A stretch of DNA of 64,000 bases, from NCBI RefSeq assembly GCF_900108175.1, contig NZ_FNVO01000001.1, forward strand, positions 337,499 to 401,498. Direction: 5' to 3'. Origin of the DNA: Thermomonospora echinospora (lineage in GTDB: Bacteria; Actinomycetota; Actinomycetes; Streptosporangiales; Streptosporangiaceae). The position numbers and the translations under genes are program-made. Within the stretch, counting starts at the first letter, position 1, and each line of letters starts with the position of its first letter. Shown here one piece after another: positions 44,074-53,099 of this stretch. Under the pieces are notes generated by a model. It had not been told where the DNA came from, did not search any database, and saw only the letters and a list, made by a program, of their open reading frames with translations.

Positions 44074-46773
44074 GTGGAGACGACAGCACCGACCCCTGAC
44101 AACTCCGACCGGCTGCTGCTGCTGGACGGGCACTCGCTGGCCTACCGGGCGTTCTTCGCGCTGCCGCTGGAGAACTTCTCGACCACCGACGGCCAGCCCA
44201 CCAACGCGGTCTACGGCTTCACCTCGATGCTCATCAACGTGCTGCGCGACGAGCAGCCCACGCATATCGCGGTGGCCTTCGACCGTTCCGAGCCGACTTT
44301 CCGGCACGAGCAGTACGTGGAGTACAAGGCGGGCCGCGCCAAGACCCCCGACGAGTTCCGCAGCCAGGTCAGCCTGATCTTCGAGGTGCTGGACGCGCTG
44401 CGCATCCCGCGGCTGTCGGTGGCCGGCTACGAGGCCGACGACATCATCGCCACGCTGTCGTCGCAGGCGAGCGAGCTCGGTATGACGACGCTGGTGGTGA
44501 CAGGGGACCGGGACGCGTTCCAGCTGGTGAACGAGCATGTGACGGTGCTGTACCCGGTGCGGGGCGTGTCGGAGCTGGTGCGCTACGACCCGGACGCGGT
44601 CGCCAAGAAGTACGGGGTGCCGCCGGAGCGGTACCGGGAGCTGGCGGCGCTGGTGGGGGAGACCAGCGACAACCTGCCGGGGGTCCCCGGGGTGGGGCCC
44701 AAGACCGCCGCCAAGTGGCTGACGCAGCACGGCGATCTGGACGGGCTGGTGGCCAACGTGGACCAGCTCAAGGGCAAGGCCGGGGCGAGCCTGCGCGAGC
44801 ATCTGCCGCAGGTGCTGCGCAACCACCAGATCAACAAGCTGGACTGCGCGGTCCCGCTGGAGGCCGCGCCGCGGGACCTGCGGCTGGGGCAGTGGGACCG
44901 CGACGAGATCCACACCCTGTTCGACGCGCTGCAGTTCCGGGTGCTGCGCGAGCGGCTGTACGCGACGCTGTCGTCGGTCGAGCCGGAGGCCGAGGAGGGC
45001 TTCGAGGTCGAGCTGTCGCGGCCCGACCCCGGCGAGCTGGAGACGTGGCTGGCCGAGCACGCGAGCACGCCGGGGGAGCGGGTCGGGCTGGCCGTCACCG
45101 GCGGCTGGGGGCGCGGCACCGGTGAGCTGACCGGCCTCGCGCTGGCCACCGGCCGCGGCCCGGCCGTCTTCGTCGAGCCCGCCGAGCTGGCGGAGGCCGA
45201 CGAGCGGGCGCTGGCCGGCTGGCTGGCCGACGCCAAGCGGCCCAAGGCGATCCACGAGGCCAAGGGGCCGATGCTGGCCCTGGCCGCCCGCGGCCTGACC
45301 CTGGACGGGGTGACCAGCGACACCGCCCTGGCCGCCTACCTGGCGCTGCCCGGCCAGCGCACCTTCGACCTGGCCGACCTGGTGCTGCGCTATCTGCACA
45401 AGGACGTCTCCGGCGGGGCCGACACCGGTGGGCAGCTGACCATCGACGGCTCCGCCGAGGCCGACGCCGCCCGCGACCTGGCGGTGCGCGCCCGCGCCGT
45501 GCTGGAGTTGGCCGAGGCCCTGGACCGCGACCTGGAGCGCCGCGGCGCCGCCCGGCTGCTGCAGGAGGTGGAGCTGCCGCTGGTCACGGTGCTGGCCGAG
45601 ATGGAACGGGCCGGCATCGCGGTGGACACCGACCACTTCGCCGAGCTGTCGTCGTCGCTGGGCGCCCAGGTCAGGGACACCGAGCAGCGCGCGCACGAGG
45701 TCGTCGGGCACGAGTTCAACCTGGGCTCGCCCAAGCAGGTCCAGCAGGTGCTGTTCGAGGAGCTGGGGCTGCCCAAGACCAAGCGCACCAAGACCGGCTA
45801 CACCACCGACTCGGAGGCGCTGACCGGCCTGCTGGCCAAGGACGGACACCCGGTGCTGGCGCACATCCTGCGCTGGCGGGAGGTCGCCAAGCTCAAGAGC
45901 ATCGTCGACTCCCTCATCCCGATGGCCGCCGAGGACGGCCGCATCCACACCACCTTCAACCAGATGGTCGCCGCCACCGGCCGGCTGTCGTCCACCGACC
46001 CCAACCTGCAGAACATCCCGATCCGCACCGCCGAGGGCCGGCAGATCCGCGAGGGCTTCGTGGTCGGCGAGGGCTTCGAGTGCCTGCTGACGGCCGACTA
46101 CAGCCAGATCGAGCTGCGCATCATGGCGCACCTGTCCGGCGACGAGGCGCTGATCGAGGCGTTCACCTCCGGGGCCGACTTCCACACCATCACCGCCTCC
46201 CGGGTCTTCGGCCTGCCGCCCGAGCAGATCGACGGCGAGCTGCGCGCCCGGATCAAGGCGATGAACTACGGCCTGGCCTACGGCCTGTCGCCGTTCGGGC
46301 TGGCCGCCCAGCTCGGCATCCCGGCCGAGGAGGCCCGCCTGCTCATGGCCGAGTACTTCGAGCAGTTCGGCGGTGTCCGCGACTACCTGCAGGGCGTGGT
46401 CAGGCAGGCCCGCAAGGACGGCTACACCGAGACCATCCTCGGCCGTCGCCGCTACCTGCCCGACCTGACCTCCGACAACCGCCAGCGCCGCGAGATGGCC
46501 GAGCGGATGGCCCTCAACGCCCCCATCCAGGGCTCGGCCGCCGACATCATCAAGGTCGCCTCCCTGAACGTCGACCGCGCCCTGCGCGAGCGCGGCCTGG
46601 CCTCCCGGATGCTCCTGCAGGTCCACGACGAGCTGGTCTTCGAGGTCGCCCCCGGTGAGCTGGCGGAGCTGCAGGACCTGGTGCGCACCCAGATGAGCGC
46701 CGCCTACACGCTGCGCGCCCCCCTGGAGGTCTCCATGGGCACCGGCCGCACCTGGCAGGACGCCGGCCACTGA
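44074..46773 (+). CDS. polA: DNA polymerase I
   Basis: 899 residues, GTG start. The 5' nuclease domain (about 12-300) contains AFDRSEPTFR, GYEADDIIATL and SDNLPGVPGVGPKTA. The middle 3'-5' exonuclease-like domain (about 315-500) lacks the catalytic DxE and DEDD residues, so there is no proofreading, as usual in actinobacteria. Polymerase motifs A (LLTADYSQIELRIMAHL), B (RIKAMNYGLAYG) and C (LQVHDELVFE) are intact. In motif B the residue equivalent to Taq Phe667 is Tyr. It fills repair gaps and removes RNA primers. Confidence 0.97.
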   Translation: METTAPTPDNSDRLLLLDGHSLAYRAFFALPLENFSTTDGQPTNAVYGFTSMLINVLRDEQPTHIAVAFDRSEPTFRHEQYVEYKAGRAKTPDEFRSQVSLIFEVLDALRIPRLSVAGYEADDIIATLSSQASELGMTTLVVTGDRDAFQLVNEHVTVLYPVRGVSELVRYDPDAVAKKYGVPPERYRELAALVGETSDNLPGVPGVGPKTAAKWLTQHGDLDGLVANVDQLKGKAGASLREHLPQVLRNHQINKLDCAVPLEAAPRDLRLGQWDRDEIHTLFDALQFRVLRERLYATLSSVEPEAEEGFEVELSRPDPGELETWLAEHASTPGERVGLAVTGGWGRGTGELTGLALATGRGPAVFVEPAELAEADERALAGWLADAKRPKAIHEAKGPMLALAARGLTLDGVTSDTALAAYLALPGQRTFDLADLVLRYLHKDVSGGADTGGQLTIDGSAEADAARDLAVRARAVLELAEALDRDLERRGAARLLQEVELPLVTVLAEMERAGIAVDTDHFAELSSSLGAQVRDTEQRAHEVVGHEFNLGSPKQVQQVLFEELGLPKTKRTKTGYTTDSEALTGLLAKDGHPVLAHILRWREVAKLKSIVDSLIPMAAEDGRIHTTFNQMVAATGRLSSTDPNLQNIPIRTAEGRQIREGFVVGEGFECLLTADYSQIELRIMAHLSGDEALIEAFTSGADFHTITASRVFGLPPEQIDGELRARIKAMNYGLAYGLSPFGLAAQLGIPAEEARLLMAEYFEQFGGVRDYLQGVVRQARKDGYTETILGRRRYLPDLTSDNRQRREMAERMALNAPIQGSAADIIKVASLNVDRALRERGLASRMLLQVHDELVFEVAPGELAELQDLVRTQMSAAYTLRAPLEVSMGTGRTWQDAGH

Positions 46774-46799
46774 CCCGCCCGGCCACCGTTCCCGCGCGC

Positions 46800-46935
46800 C
46801 ACGGCCCGCAGGGCTGCACGGCCTGAGGCGCCCTACGGACTGCGGCGTCGCACGGTCCGCAGCGCCGCATGGCCCGTAGCGCTGCACGGCCTGAGGGGCG
46901 CCACGGACTGCGGCGCCGCATAGTCCTCGGGGCTG
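46800..46935. repeat. Eight tandem 17-bp imperfect repeats
   Basis: Copies start at 46800, 46817, 46834, 46851, 46868, 46885, 46902 and 46919, all of the form CAYGG-NCYGNRGCGCYG. Copies 2-4 resemble copies 6-8, indicating a 68-bp higher-order unit. 17 is not a multiple of three and no gene covers the array. Neighbouring copies can pair (for example CTGCGG with CCGCAG), so the array may also act in polA termination. Confidence 0.8.
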
Positions 46936-47088
46936 CGCCGCCCTCCCTCGGCCGCCGGCCGGGCGGGGACGGAGCGCGGGAAGGTGCCGGGCCGGCCGGC
47001 AGGGGAGCGCGGTCGGCCGTCCGCTACCCGCGGCGGGGCGCCGGGCCGTACGCTGAGCGCGACCTCTTTGATGATCGACGGGAGGGCC

Positions 47089-48219
47089 GTGCCACCCCTG
47101 CACAAGCTCGCCGGTGTCCTGATCGTTCTGGCGGTGGTCGTCGGGCTGGTCGCCCCGGACGCCGGGCGGCCGGGCCCGGCCGAGGCGAAGCCGGCGGCCG
47201 CGCCCGGCGGGACGGCCGCGCCGTCCACGCCGTCCGCTGCGCCGGTGGCCGGCCGGAGCGGCGCGGGCGGCTCCGCGACCGCCGCGCCCGCGCCCTCCGG
47301 CACCGCGCCCGCACCCGTCATCGGGGCGGCCTCGGCCGTCGCCCGGCAGGTCAAGGCTAACGAGCTGGGGCAGATCCCGGTGCTGATGTACCACCGGATC
47401 ACCGCCGAGACCACCGCGTCGCTGGACCGCACCCCCAAGCAACTGCGCGAGGAGCTGACACGGCTGGCCGAGGAGGGCTACGTGCCGATCACCGCGGCCG
47501 ACTTCGCCCGCGGCTGGATCGACGTGCCCGCCGGCCGGCACCCGGTGGTGCTGACGTTCGACGACGGCACCCCCGGCCACTTCGCCCTGGACGAGCGGGG
47601 CGTCCCCGCAGCGGACACGGCGGTCGGCGTCCTGCTGGAGGTGGCCCGGCGGTACCCGGGGTTCCGGCCGGTGGCCACGTTCTACGTCAACGCCGACCCG
47701 TTCCAGCTCGGCGACCGGGCCGCCGACGGGCTGCGGTGGCTGCAACGCAACGGGTTCGAGATCGGCAACCACACGTTCACGCACGCCGACCTGTCGACGC
47801 TGTCCAAGGCGGGCGTGCAGCGGGAGATCGCCCGGGACGAGGCGCAGATCGTGGCGCTGACCGGCGTCCACACCAGCACGCTGGCGTACCCGTTCGGCTC
47901 CCGGCCGGACCGGGACTCGTGGGCGCGGCACAAGGAGGGGGAGTACTCGTTCCGGGGAATCTTCCTGGCCGGCTGGCGGCCGTCGGTGTCGCCCTTCCAC
48001 GAGGACTTCGACCCCGAAGCGATCATGCGGATCCGCTCGGAGGGTAAAATCCGGGAAAACGACTGCCGGCGCTACTGTTCCCAGGCGTGGCTGGAGTGGC
48101 TGCGGGAGAATCCTGGCGAACGGTACGTCTCCGACGGTGATCCGGGTACCGTGGCCTTCCCCGCGGACGTTTCCGGGGACCTGGCGGGCGGGTATCGGGG
48201 ATACGGCAGGTCCTACTAG
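47089..48219 (+). CDS. Secreted polysaccharide deacetylase
   Basis: 376 residues from GTG at 47089 with GGGAGG upstream; an ATG at 47071 is in frame but follows no ribosome site. N-terminal signal or anchor (about 5-25), then an Ala/Pro/Ser linker (about 28-85), then a NodB-type domain: VLMYHRI, VVLTFDDGTPGHF (catalytic Asp-Asp), EIGNHTFTHADLSTL (metal His pair) and LAYPFGSRPDRDS. It removes acetyl groups from cell-wall or extracellular glycans. A long insertion (GVPAADTAVGVLLEVARRYPGF) lies between the first two motifs. Confidence 0.92.
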   Translation: MPPLHKLAGVLIVLAVVVGLVAPDAGRPGPAEAKPAAAPGGTAAPSTPSAAPVAGRSGAGGSATAAPAPSGTAPAPVIGAASAVARQVKANELGQIPVLMYHRITAETTASLDRTPKQLREELTRLAEEGYVPITAADFARGWIDVPAGRHPVVLTFDDGTPGHFALDERGVPAADTAVGVLLEVARRYPGFRPVATFYVNADPFQLGDRAADGLRWLQRNGFEIGNHTFTHADLSTLSKAGVQREIARDEAQIVALTGVHTSTLAYPFGSRPDRDSWARHKEGEYSFRGIFLAGWRPSVSPFHEDFDPEAIMRIRSEGKIRENDCRRYCSQAWLEWLRENPGERYVSDGDPGTVAFPADVSGDLAGGYRGYGRSY

Positions 48220-48481
48220 ACTGGGATCCACAACACGTGTGGGGGGCCGGCGGTCGCAGGCCCCGTCCCGTCGCCGCGATTGACCCTCGCGGACATGTCC
48301 CATATGCTGATCGCTGCGCTGTGGGCTTGCGCGTGCTTCGGACGGAGCAGGCTCGCGCTCGGTCAGGTCGACATCGGTCTTCAGGCGGGACCTCCGCCGT
48401 CTCCGGTTCCGGCAGGGACGAAAAGGGCCCTCTGCGCTGCATAGACAACGATCCATGTCCGTACCCGGAGCCAGCCCACAC

Positions 48482-49957
48482 ATGACGAGCAGCACCGACA
48501 CCTCGACCACCACTCCTCAAGTAGCGGTCAACGACATTGGCTCGGCAGAGGAGTTCCTCGCCGCGATCGATGAAACGATCAAGTACTTCAACGACGGCGA
48601 CATTGTCGAGGGCACTGTCGTCAAGGTCGACCGAGACGAGGTCTTGCTCGACATCGGTTACAAGACCGAGGGCGTCATCCCGTCCCGCGAGCTGTCGATC
48701 AAGCACGACGTCGACCCCAACGAGGTCGTCAAGGTCGGCGACCACGTTGAGGCCCTTGTCCTGCAGAAGGAGGACAAGGAGGGACGGCTGATCCTGTCCA
48801 AGAAGCGCGCCCAGTACGAGCGCGCCTGGGGCACGATCGAGAAGATCAAGGACGAGGACGGCATCGTCACCGGGACGGTCATCGAGGTCGTCAAGGGCGG
48901 CCTCATCCTCGACATCGGCCTGCGCGGCTTCCTGCCCGCCTCGCTGGTGGAGATGCGCCGGGTGCGCGACCTGCAGCCGTACGTCGGCCGCGAGCTCGAG
49001 GCCAAGATCATCGAGCTGGACAAGAACCGCAACAACGTGGTCCTGTCGCGGCGCGCCTGGCTGGAGCAGACCCAGAGCGAGGTCCGCCAGACCTTCCTCA
49101 ACACCCTGCAGAAGGGCCAGGTCCGCAAGGGCGTGGTCTCCTCCATCGTCAACTTCGGCGCCTTCGTCGACCTCGGCGGCGTGGACGGCCTGGTGCACGT
49201 CTCCGAGCTGTCCTGGAAGCACATCGACCACCCCTCCGAGGTCGTCGAGGTGGGCCAGGAGGTCACCGTCGAGGTCCTCGACGTGGACATGGAGCGCGAG
49301 CGGGTCTCCCTGTCGCTCAAGGCGACCCAGGAGGACCCCTGGCAGCAGTTCGCCCGCACCCACCAGATCGGCCAGGTCGTGCCGGGCCGGGTCACCAAGC
49401 TGGTGCCCTTCGGCGCGTTCGTGCGGGTCGAGGAGGGCATCGAGGGCCTGGTGCACATCTCCGAGCTCGCCGAGCGGCACGTGGAGATCCCCGAGCAGGT
49501 CGTCCAGGTCGGCGACGAGATCTTCGTGAAGATCATCGACATCGACCTTGACCGGCGCCGGATCAGCCTGTCGCTCAAGCAGGCCAACGAGGGTGTCACC
49601 GGCATCGAGGACGAGGACTTCGACCCGACGCTGTACGGCATGCCGGCCGAGTACGACGAGCAGGGTAACTACAAGTACCCCGAGGGCTTCGACTCCGACA
49701 CCGGCGAGTGGCTGCCCGGCTTCGACGAGCAGCGCGAGACCTGGGAGCGGCAGTACGCCGAGGCCCGCCAGCGCTTCGAGGCGCACCGCCGCCAGATCGA
49801 GGAGGCCCGCCGGGCCGAGGCCGAGGCCGCGGGCGGCCCGGCCGGCGGCGGCGGCGACACCTCCTACTCCGGTGGCGGCGAGGCCGAGTCCGGCGGCGCC
49901 CTGGCCTCCGACGAGGCCCTGGCGGCCCTGCGCGAGAAGCTGTCGGGCGGCCAGTGA
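48482..49957 (+). CDS. rpsA: 30S ribosomal protein S1
   Basis: 491 residues from ATG at 48482 (conserved N-terminus MTSSTDTSTTTPQVAVNDIG); the in-frame ATG at 48455 has no support. Four S1 RNA-binding repeats: about 35-105, 122-187, 205-275 (GVVSSIVNFGAFVDLGGVDGLVHVSEL) and 290-360 (GRVTKLVPFGAFVRVEEGIEGLVHISEL). The C-terminal about 110 residues are acidic and disordered, ending ASDEALAALREKLSGG as in streptomycetes. It recruits structured mRNAs to the ribosome. A 260-bp leader region precedes it. Confidence 0.97.
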   Translation: MTSSTDTSTTTPQVAVNDIGSAEEFLAAIDETIKYFNDGDIVEGTVVKVDRDEVLLDIGYKTEGVIPSRELSIKHDVDPNEVVKVGDHVEALVLQKEDKEGRLILSKKRAQYERAWGTIEKIKDEDGIVTGTVIEVVKGGLILDIGLRGFLPASLVEMRRVRDLQPYVGRELEAKIIELDKNRNNVVLSRRAWLEQTQSEVRQTFLNTLQKGQVRKGVVSSIVNFGAFVDLGGVDGLVHVSELSWKHIDHPSEVVEVGQEVTVEVLDVDMERERVSLSLKATQEDPWQQFARTHQIGQVVPGRVTKLVPFGAFVRVEEGIEGLVHISELAERHVEIPEQVVQVGDEIFVKIIDIDLDRRRISLSLKQANEGVTGIEDEDFDPTLYGMPAEYDEQGNYKYPEGFDSDTGEWLPGFDEQRETWERQYAEARQRFEAHRRQIEEARRAEAEAAGGPAGGGGDTSYSGGGEAESGGALASDEALAALREKLSGGQ

Positions 49958-49994
49958 CCGACCGGCCGCACGGCCCGAGGTGATGAGCCACTGA

Positions 49995-50047
49995 CGACCG
50001 GCCGTCCGCACGGATCCCCTGAGGGGAGCCCGGCGGGCGGCCGGTCG
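49995..50047 (+). terminator. Terminator of rpsA
   Basis: Outer stem CGACCGGCCG (49995-50004) with CGGCCGGTCG (50038-50047), continued inward by TCCG/CGGG and capped by a second small hairpin (CCCCTGAGGGG). It lies 37 bp after the stop codon. Confidence 0.7.
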
Positions 50048-50239
50048 CCGTTCGGCCGGGCCTCGTAATCGCCTCCCGCCGGCGTACCGCCCTTGAACGG
50101 CCCGCCGGGGCCGGGCGTCCGATGGCCTCCGGCCGCCGGAACGCCCCGTACGGCCCGGCCGCCTGACGGCTTCACCTAGGGAGATCGGCATGGTCGGGCC
50201 GGTCGACCACCGGCGGGTCCCCGCACCGGGATCCGCCTG

Positions 50240-50314
50240 GCGGACGCCGGTCCCCCTCATGTCGCGCAGTCCGCGCTTGAGCTCCTTGATCTCGTCGCGG
50301 AGCCGAGCGGCGAG
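50240..50314 (-). pseudogene. Antisense fragment of uvrB 3' end (UVR motif)
   Basis: On the minus strand these 75 bp encode [20 protein letters not shown]. They align with the last codons of uvrB (about 57193-57267) with about six mismatches, over 90% DNA identity. There is no continuation into a helicase domain and no start or ribosome site, and the frame leads into unrelated Arg/Gly sequence. It is a duplicated, inverted relic lying in the spacer between rpsA and the EEP gene. Confidence 0.7.
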
Positions 50315-50550
50315 ACCGTGCGGACCTTCGCCGCGAAGAGACGCCGGGGCGCGCCCGCTTTTTGGCCGGACGCGCCGTCCGGTGACGGCGGGGTTGGTCG
50401 ATCTTCGCCGGTAGGCGATGACATAATGTCCCCGGCCGGATGACGGCCCTGCCCAGGGTCCGTTCTCCGGCCGTGGTCGTTTTCCCCGCGGCTCCAGGGC
50501 CGGAGCAGGCACGACCCGCCAACCTCCCCGCAGTCAGAGAGCGACGTCAC
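50315..50550. other. Leader region of the EEP gene
   Basis: It contains CATAAT at 50422-50427, a possible -10, in GATGACATAATGTCC. No gene is supported here. Confidence 0.35.
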
Positions 50551-52485
50551 GTGACCACCACCCATCCAGGAACCAGGCCCGAGGACGCGCCGCCGATCGT
50601 CCCGCAGGGCCCGGCGCGGCTGGCGCTGATCGCCATCACGATCGCGGTGCTCGCGCAGATCCTGCGCCTGTCGGGCCCCCAGTTCGCCCATCTCGCCGAG
50701 TCGGCCGGCAACGCCACCTCGATCGCCCTGATCCTGGTGGTGTTCCTGGCCGGCTTCGCCGCCCCGGCGATCCGCGCCGCGGCCGGCCCCGGCGGACTGC
50801 TGCTGGCCGGGGCCGGCGGGCTGCTGGCCGTCCGGCTGGTGGTGCAGGCGCTGTCCCCGCAGCCGTGGCTGGCCCTGCTCGGCACCGCCGTCGGCATGAT
50901 CGCCGTGGTGGCGCTGTACGAGGCGGCCCGGGGACTGTCGGGCGTCGGGTTCGCCACCGCGACGGTCGCCGGGCTCGGCGTCGACACCGCGCTGCGGATG
51001 GCGTTCGGCACCTGGGACCCGGTCTGGCGGTCGGGCCCGGTCGAATGGGCGATCTGCCTGCTGCTGGTCGGGCTGGGCGCCGCCGCGCTGGCCCGCGAAC
51101 TGTCCTCCGGCCCGGTGGGCGCGCCCGGCATCTCCTGGCGCGACGCCCTGGGCGCGGCGGCGTTCGGGCCGTTCCTGGCGCTGCAGATCCTGGTGCTGTC
51201 CAGCCCGGCGTTCGTGGCCTCCTCCGGCTGGCAGTCGCTGACCGTCGCGCACATCGCCGTGGCCACCGGCCAGGGCCTGGCGCTGGCGTTCCTGGCGTCC
51301 GGGCTGGCCGTGCGGGCGGTGCCCGGCGGGGTGTGCGTGCTCGGCGGGACGGTGCTGGGCGTGGGCGCCGGCGCCGCCGCGGGCGCGTACGCCATCTCCG
51401 GCGTGGCCGTGGTCGGCATCGTGATCGTCGGCCAGGTGCTGGCGGCCTGGCTGCTGGCGGTGGCCTGCCGGGCCCCGCTGCGCCGGGCCGGGGACGGCGG
51501 GCCGGTGTGGCGGATCGACGTCGGCGCCGCGCTCGGCGGGTTCCTCATCGCCGTGATGCTGGTGCCGTACCAGCTCAGCGCGGTCGGCGCGCTGCCGTTC
51601 CCCAACAACGTGCTGCCCGGGGTGGCCGGGATCGGGCTGGGCGCGCTGGCCGCCATCGCCGCCGCCCGGGGCGGGCCGCTGCCCGCCCGTGCTCCGCTGC
51701 GGGCCCTGGTCGGCGGCGCCGCCGCCCTCGTGCTGCTGCTGGGCACGCTGGCCTTCACCCTCACCAAGCCGTCGCCTGACACGCCCGCCGCGGACCCGTC
51801 CAGACTGCGGGTCGTCACCTACAACGTGCACCACGGCATCGACACCCGCGGCCGGCTGGACCTGGCGGCGCTGGCCCGCGACATCCGCAGGCAGCGCGCC
51901 GACGTGGTACTGCTGCAAGAGGTCGGGCGCGGCTCCCTGCTGTCGGGCACCACCGACGTGGGGGTGTGGCTGTCGCGCGAACTCGGCATGCACCTGATCT
52001 GGGGGCCGGCCGCCGACGGCCAGTTCGGCAACGCCATCCTGACCTCCCGGCGGGTGCTGTCGTCGGGCAGCGCCCGCATGCCCAAGGGCGACTGGTCCCA
52101 GATCCGCGGCTACGTGTGGGCCCGCCTGGACGTGGGCGGCCGCCCCGTGTACGTGTGGTCGACGCGCCTGGACGGCGGTGCCGACCGGGTGGCGGACCGG
52201 CAGCGGGAGATCGCGGCGCTGCTGCGCGCCTGGGGCGGCGCGCCCCGGACGCTCATCGGCGGTGACATGAACAGCGAGCCCGGCAGCGCCGAGATGAGCC
52301 GCTTCCTGGACGGCACGGGACTGCGCGCCTCGGCCCTGGGCGACTACGGGCCGACCACCCCGGAGGGCAAAAAGATCGACTGGATCCTCGGCACGGACGA
52401 CCTGGTGTTCTCCGACCACGGCGTGCACCCTTCCAAGGCGTCCGACCACTACCCGGTGGCGGTGACCGTTCGGATCGGGGAGTGA
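50551..52485 (+). CDS. Polytopic membrane protein with C-terminal endonuclease/exonuclease/phosphatase domain
   Basis: 644 residues if GTG at 50551 is used; upstream in-frame starts give a less likely basic extension. About ten membrane helices occupy residues 20-405. The EEP domain (about 415-644) has VVTYNVHHGIDTRG, DVVLLQEVGRGS (metal Glu), GGDMNSEP and SDHYPVAVTV (catalytic His), so the metal and catalytic residues are present. The domain probably faces outward and cleaves a phosphodiester: nucleic acid, lipid headgroup or sphingomyelin-like substrates. This fusion type occurs in actinobacteria; the substrate is unknown. Confidence 0.82.
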   Translation: MTTTHPGTRPEDAPPIVPQGPARLALIAITIAVLAQILRLSGPQFAHLAESAGNATSIALILVVFLAGFAAPAIRAAAGPGGLLLAGAGGLLAVRLVVQALSPQPWLALLGTAVGMIAVVALYEAARGLSGVGFATATVAGLGVDTALRMAFGTWDPVWRSGPVEWAICLLLVGLGAAALARELSSGPVGAPGISWRDALGAAAFGPFLALQILVLSSPAFVASSGWQSLTVAHIAVATGQGLALAFLASGLAVRAVPGGVCVLGGTVLGVGAGAAAGAYAISGVAVVGIVIVGQVLAAWLLAVACRAPLRRAGDGGPVWRIDVGAALGGFLIAVMLVPYQLSAVGALPFPNNVLPGVAGIGLGALAAIAAARGGPLPARAPLRALVGGAAALVLLLGTLAFTLTKPSPDTPAADPSRLRVVTYNVHHGIDTRGRLDLAALARDIRRQRADVVLLQEVGRGSLLSGTTDVGVWLSRELGMHLIWGPAADGQFGNAILTSRRVLSSGSARMPKGDWSQIRGYVWARLDVGGRPVYVWSTRLDGGADRVADRQREIAALLRAWGGAPRTLIGGDMNSEPGSAEMSRFLDGTGLRASALGDYGPTTPEGKKIDWILGTDDLVFSDHGVHPSKASDHYPVAVTVRIGE

Positions 52486-52541
52486 CCGCCGCGGAACGGG
52501 CGGGCCGGGACGAACACCGCGAGCGGGCGGCGCCCGGCCGG

Positions 52542-52547
52542 TAGGGT
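52542..52547 (+). promoter_or_regulatory. -10 element of leaderless GNAT mRNA
   Basis: TAGGGT, 6 nt, GTG at 52554. Confidence 0.55.
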
Positions 52548-52553
52548 GCAGCG

Positions 52554-53048
52554 GTGAGCGCGGAAGATGTGGAGATCGGGCCCGCGGCCGAGCGGGACTC
52601 CGGAGAGATCTTGACCGTGCAGCGGGCGGCGTACCTGGCCGAGGCGCAGCTGTACGGCGACCCGTTCATCTCCCCGCTGGTGGAGTCCCATGAGCAGCTG
52701 CGCAAGGTGCTGGCCGGGGACGCCGTGGTGCTCAAGGCGACGCTGGGGCACCGGCTGGTCGGCGCGGTGCGCGCGCAGTTCAGCGGCCGCACGTGCCTGA
52801 TCGGCCGCCTGGTGGTCGCCCCCGACGTCCAGGGGCGCGGCATCGGCGGGCGGCTCATGCGGGAGCTGGAGGAGCGGGTCGCCGGCCGGGTCGACGCGTG
52901 CGTGCTGTTCACCGGCCACCTCAGCGAGGGCAACCTGCGGCTGTACCGGCGGCTGGGGTACGCCGAGACGCACCGGGAGCGGATCGCGGCCCACCTGACG
53001 CTCGTCCACATGCGCAAGCCCCTGCGGCCGGCGTCCGCCCCGGGCTGA
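52554..53048 (+). CDS. GNAT-family N-acetyltransferase
   Basis: 164 residues, GTG start without Shine-Dalgarno but with TAGGGT six bases upstream. The acetyl-CoA binding motif is IGRLVVAPDVQGRGIGGRLM (Q/R-x2-G-x-G/A, about 82-101), followed by the C-terminal strand LFTGHLSEGNLRLYRRLGYAE. The acetyl acceptor is unknown. It lies between a membrane EEP gene and coaE, each apparently with its own promoter. Confidence 0.88.
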   Translation: MSAEDVEIGPAAERDSGEILTVQRAAYLAEAQLYGDPFISPLVESHEQLRKVLAGDAVVLKATLGHRLVGAVRAQFSGRTCLIGRLVVAPDVQGRGIGGRLMRELEERVAGRVDACVLFTGHLSEGNLRLYRRLGYAETHRERIAAHLTLVHMRKPLRPASAPG

Positions 53049-53087
53049 AGGGGCGGTCCGCCCCGCACCGCGGGGATGGGCACCGGT

Positions 53088-53093
53088 TAGGCT
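53088..53093 (+). promoter_or_regulatory. -10 element of leaderless coaE mRNA
   Basis: TAGGCT, 6 nt, GTG at 53100. Confidence 0.6.
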
Positions 53094-53099
53094 CGGCCC

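Noticed and set aside
46800-46935. 17-bp repeats as a CRISPR array
   Set aside because: The units abut with no spacers, are imperfect, and there are no cas genes.
43585-48513. 1642-codon minus-strand open frame
   Set aside because: It is the antisense shadow of polA and the deacetylase created by GC bias. Only the last 148 codons (43585-44028) encode a real thioesterase with its own start and ribosome site.
48023-50512. 829-codon minus-strand open frame over rpsA
   Set aside because: Antisense of rpsA. The only meaningful part is the short uvrB-like stretch at 50240-50314, which is reported as a relic.
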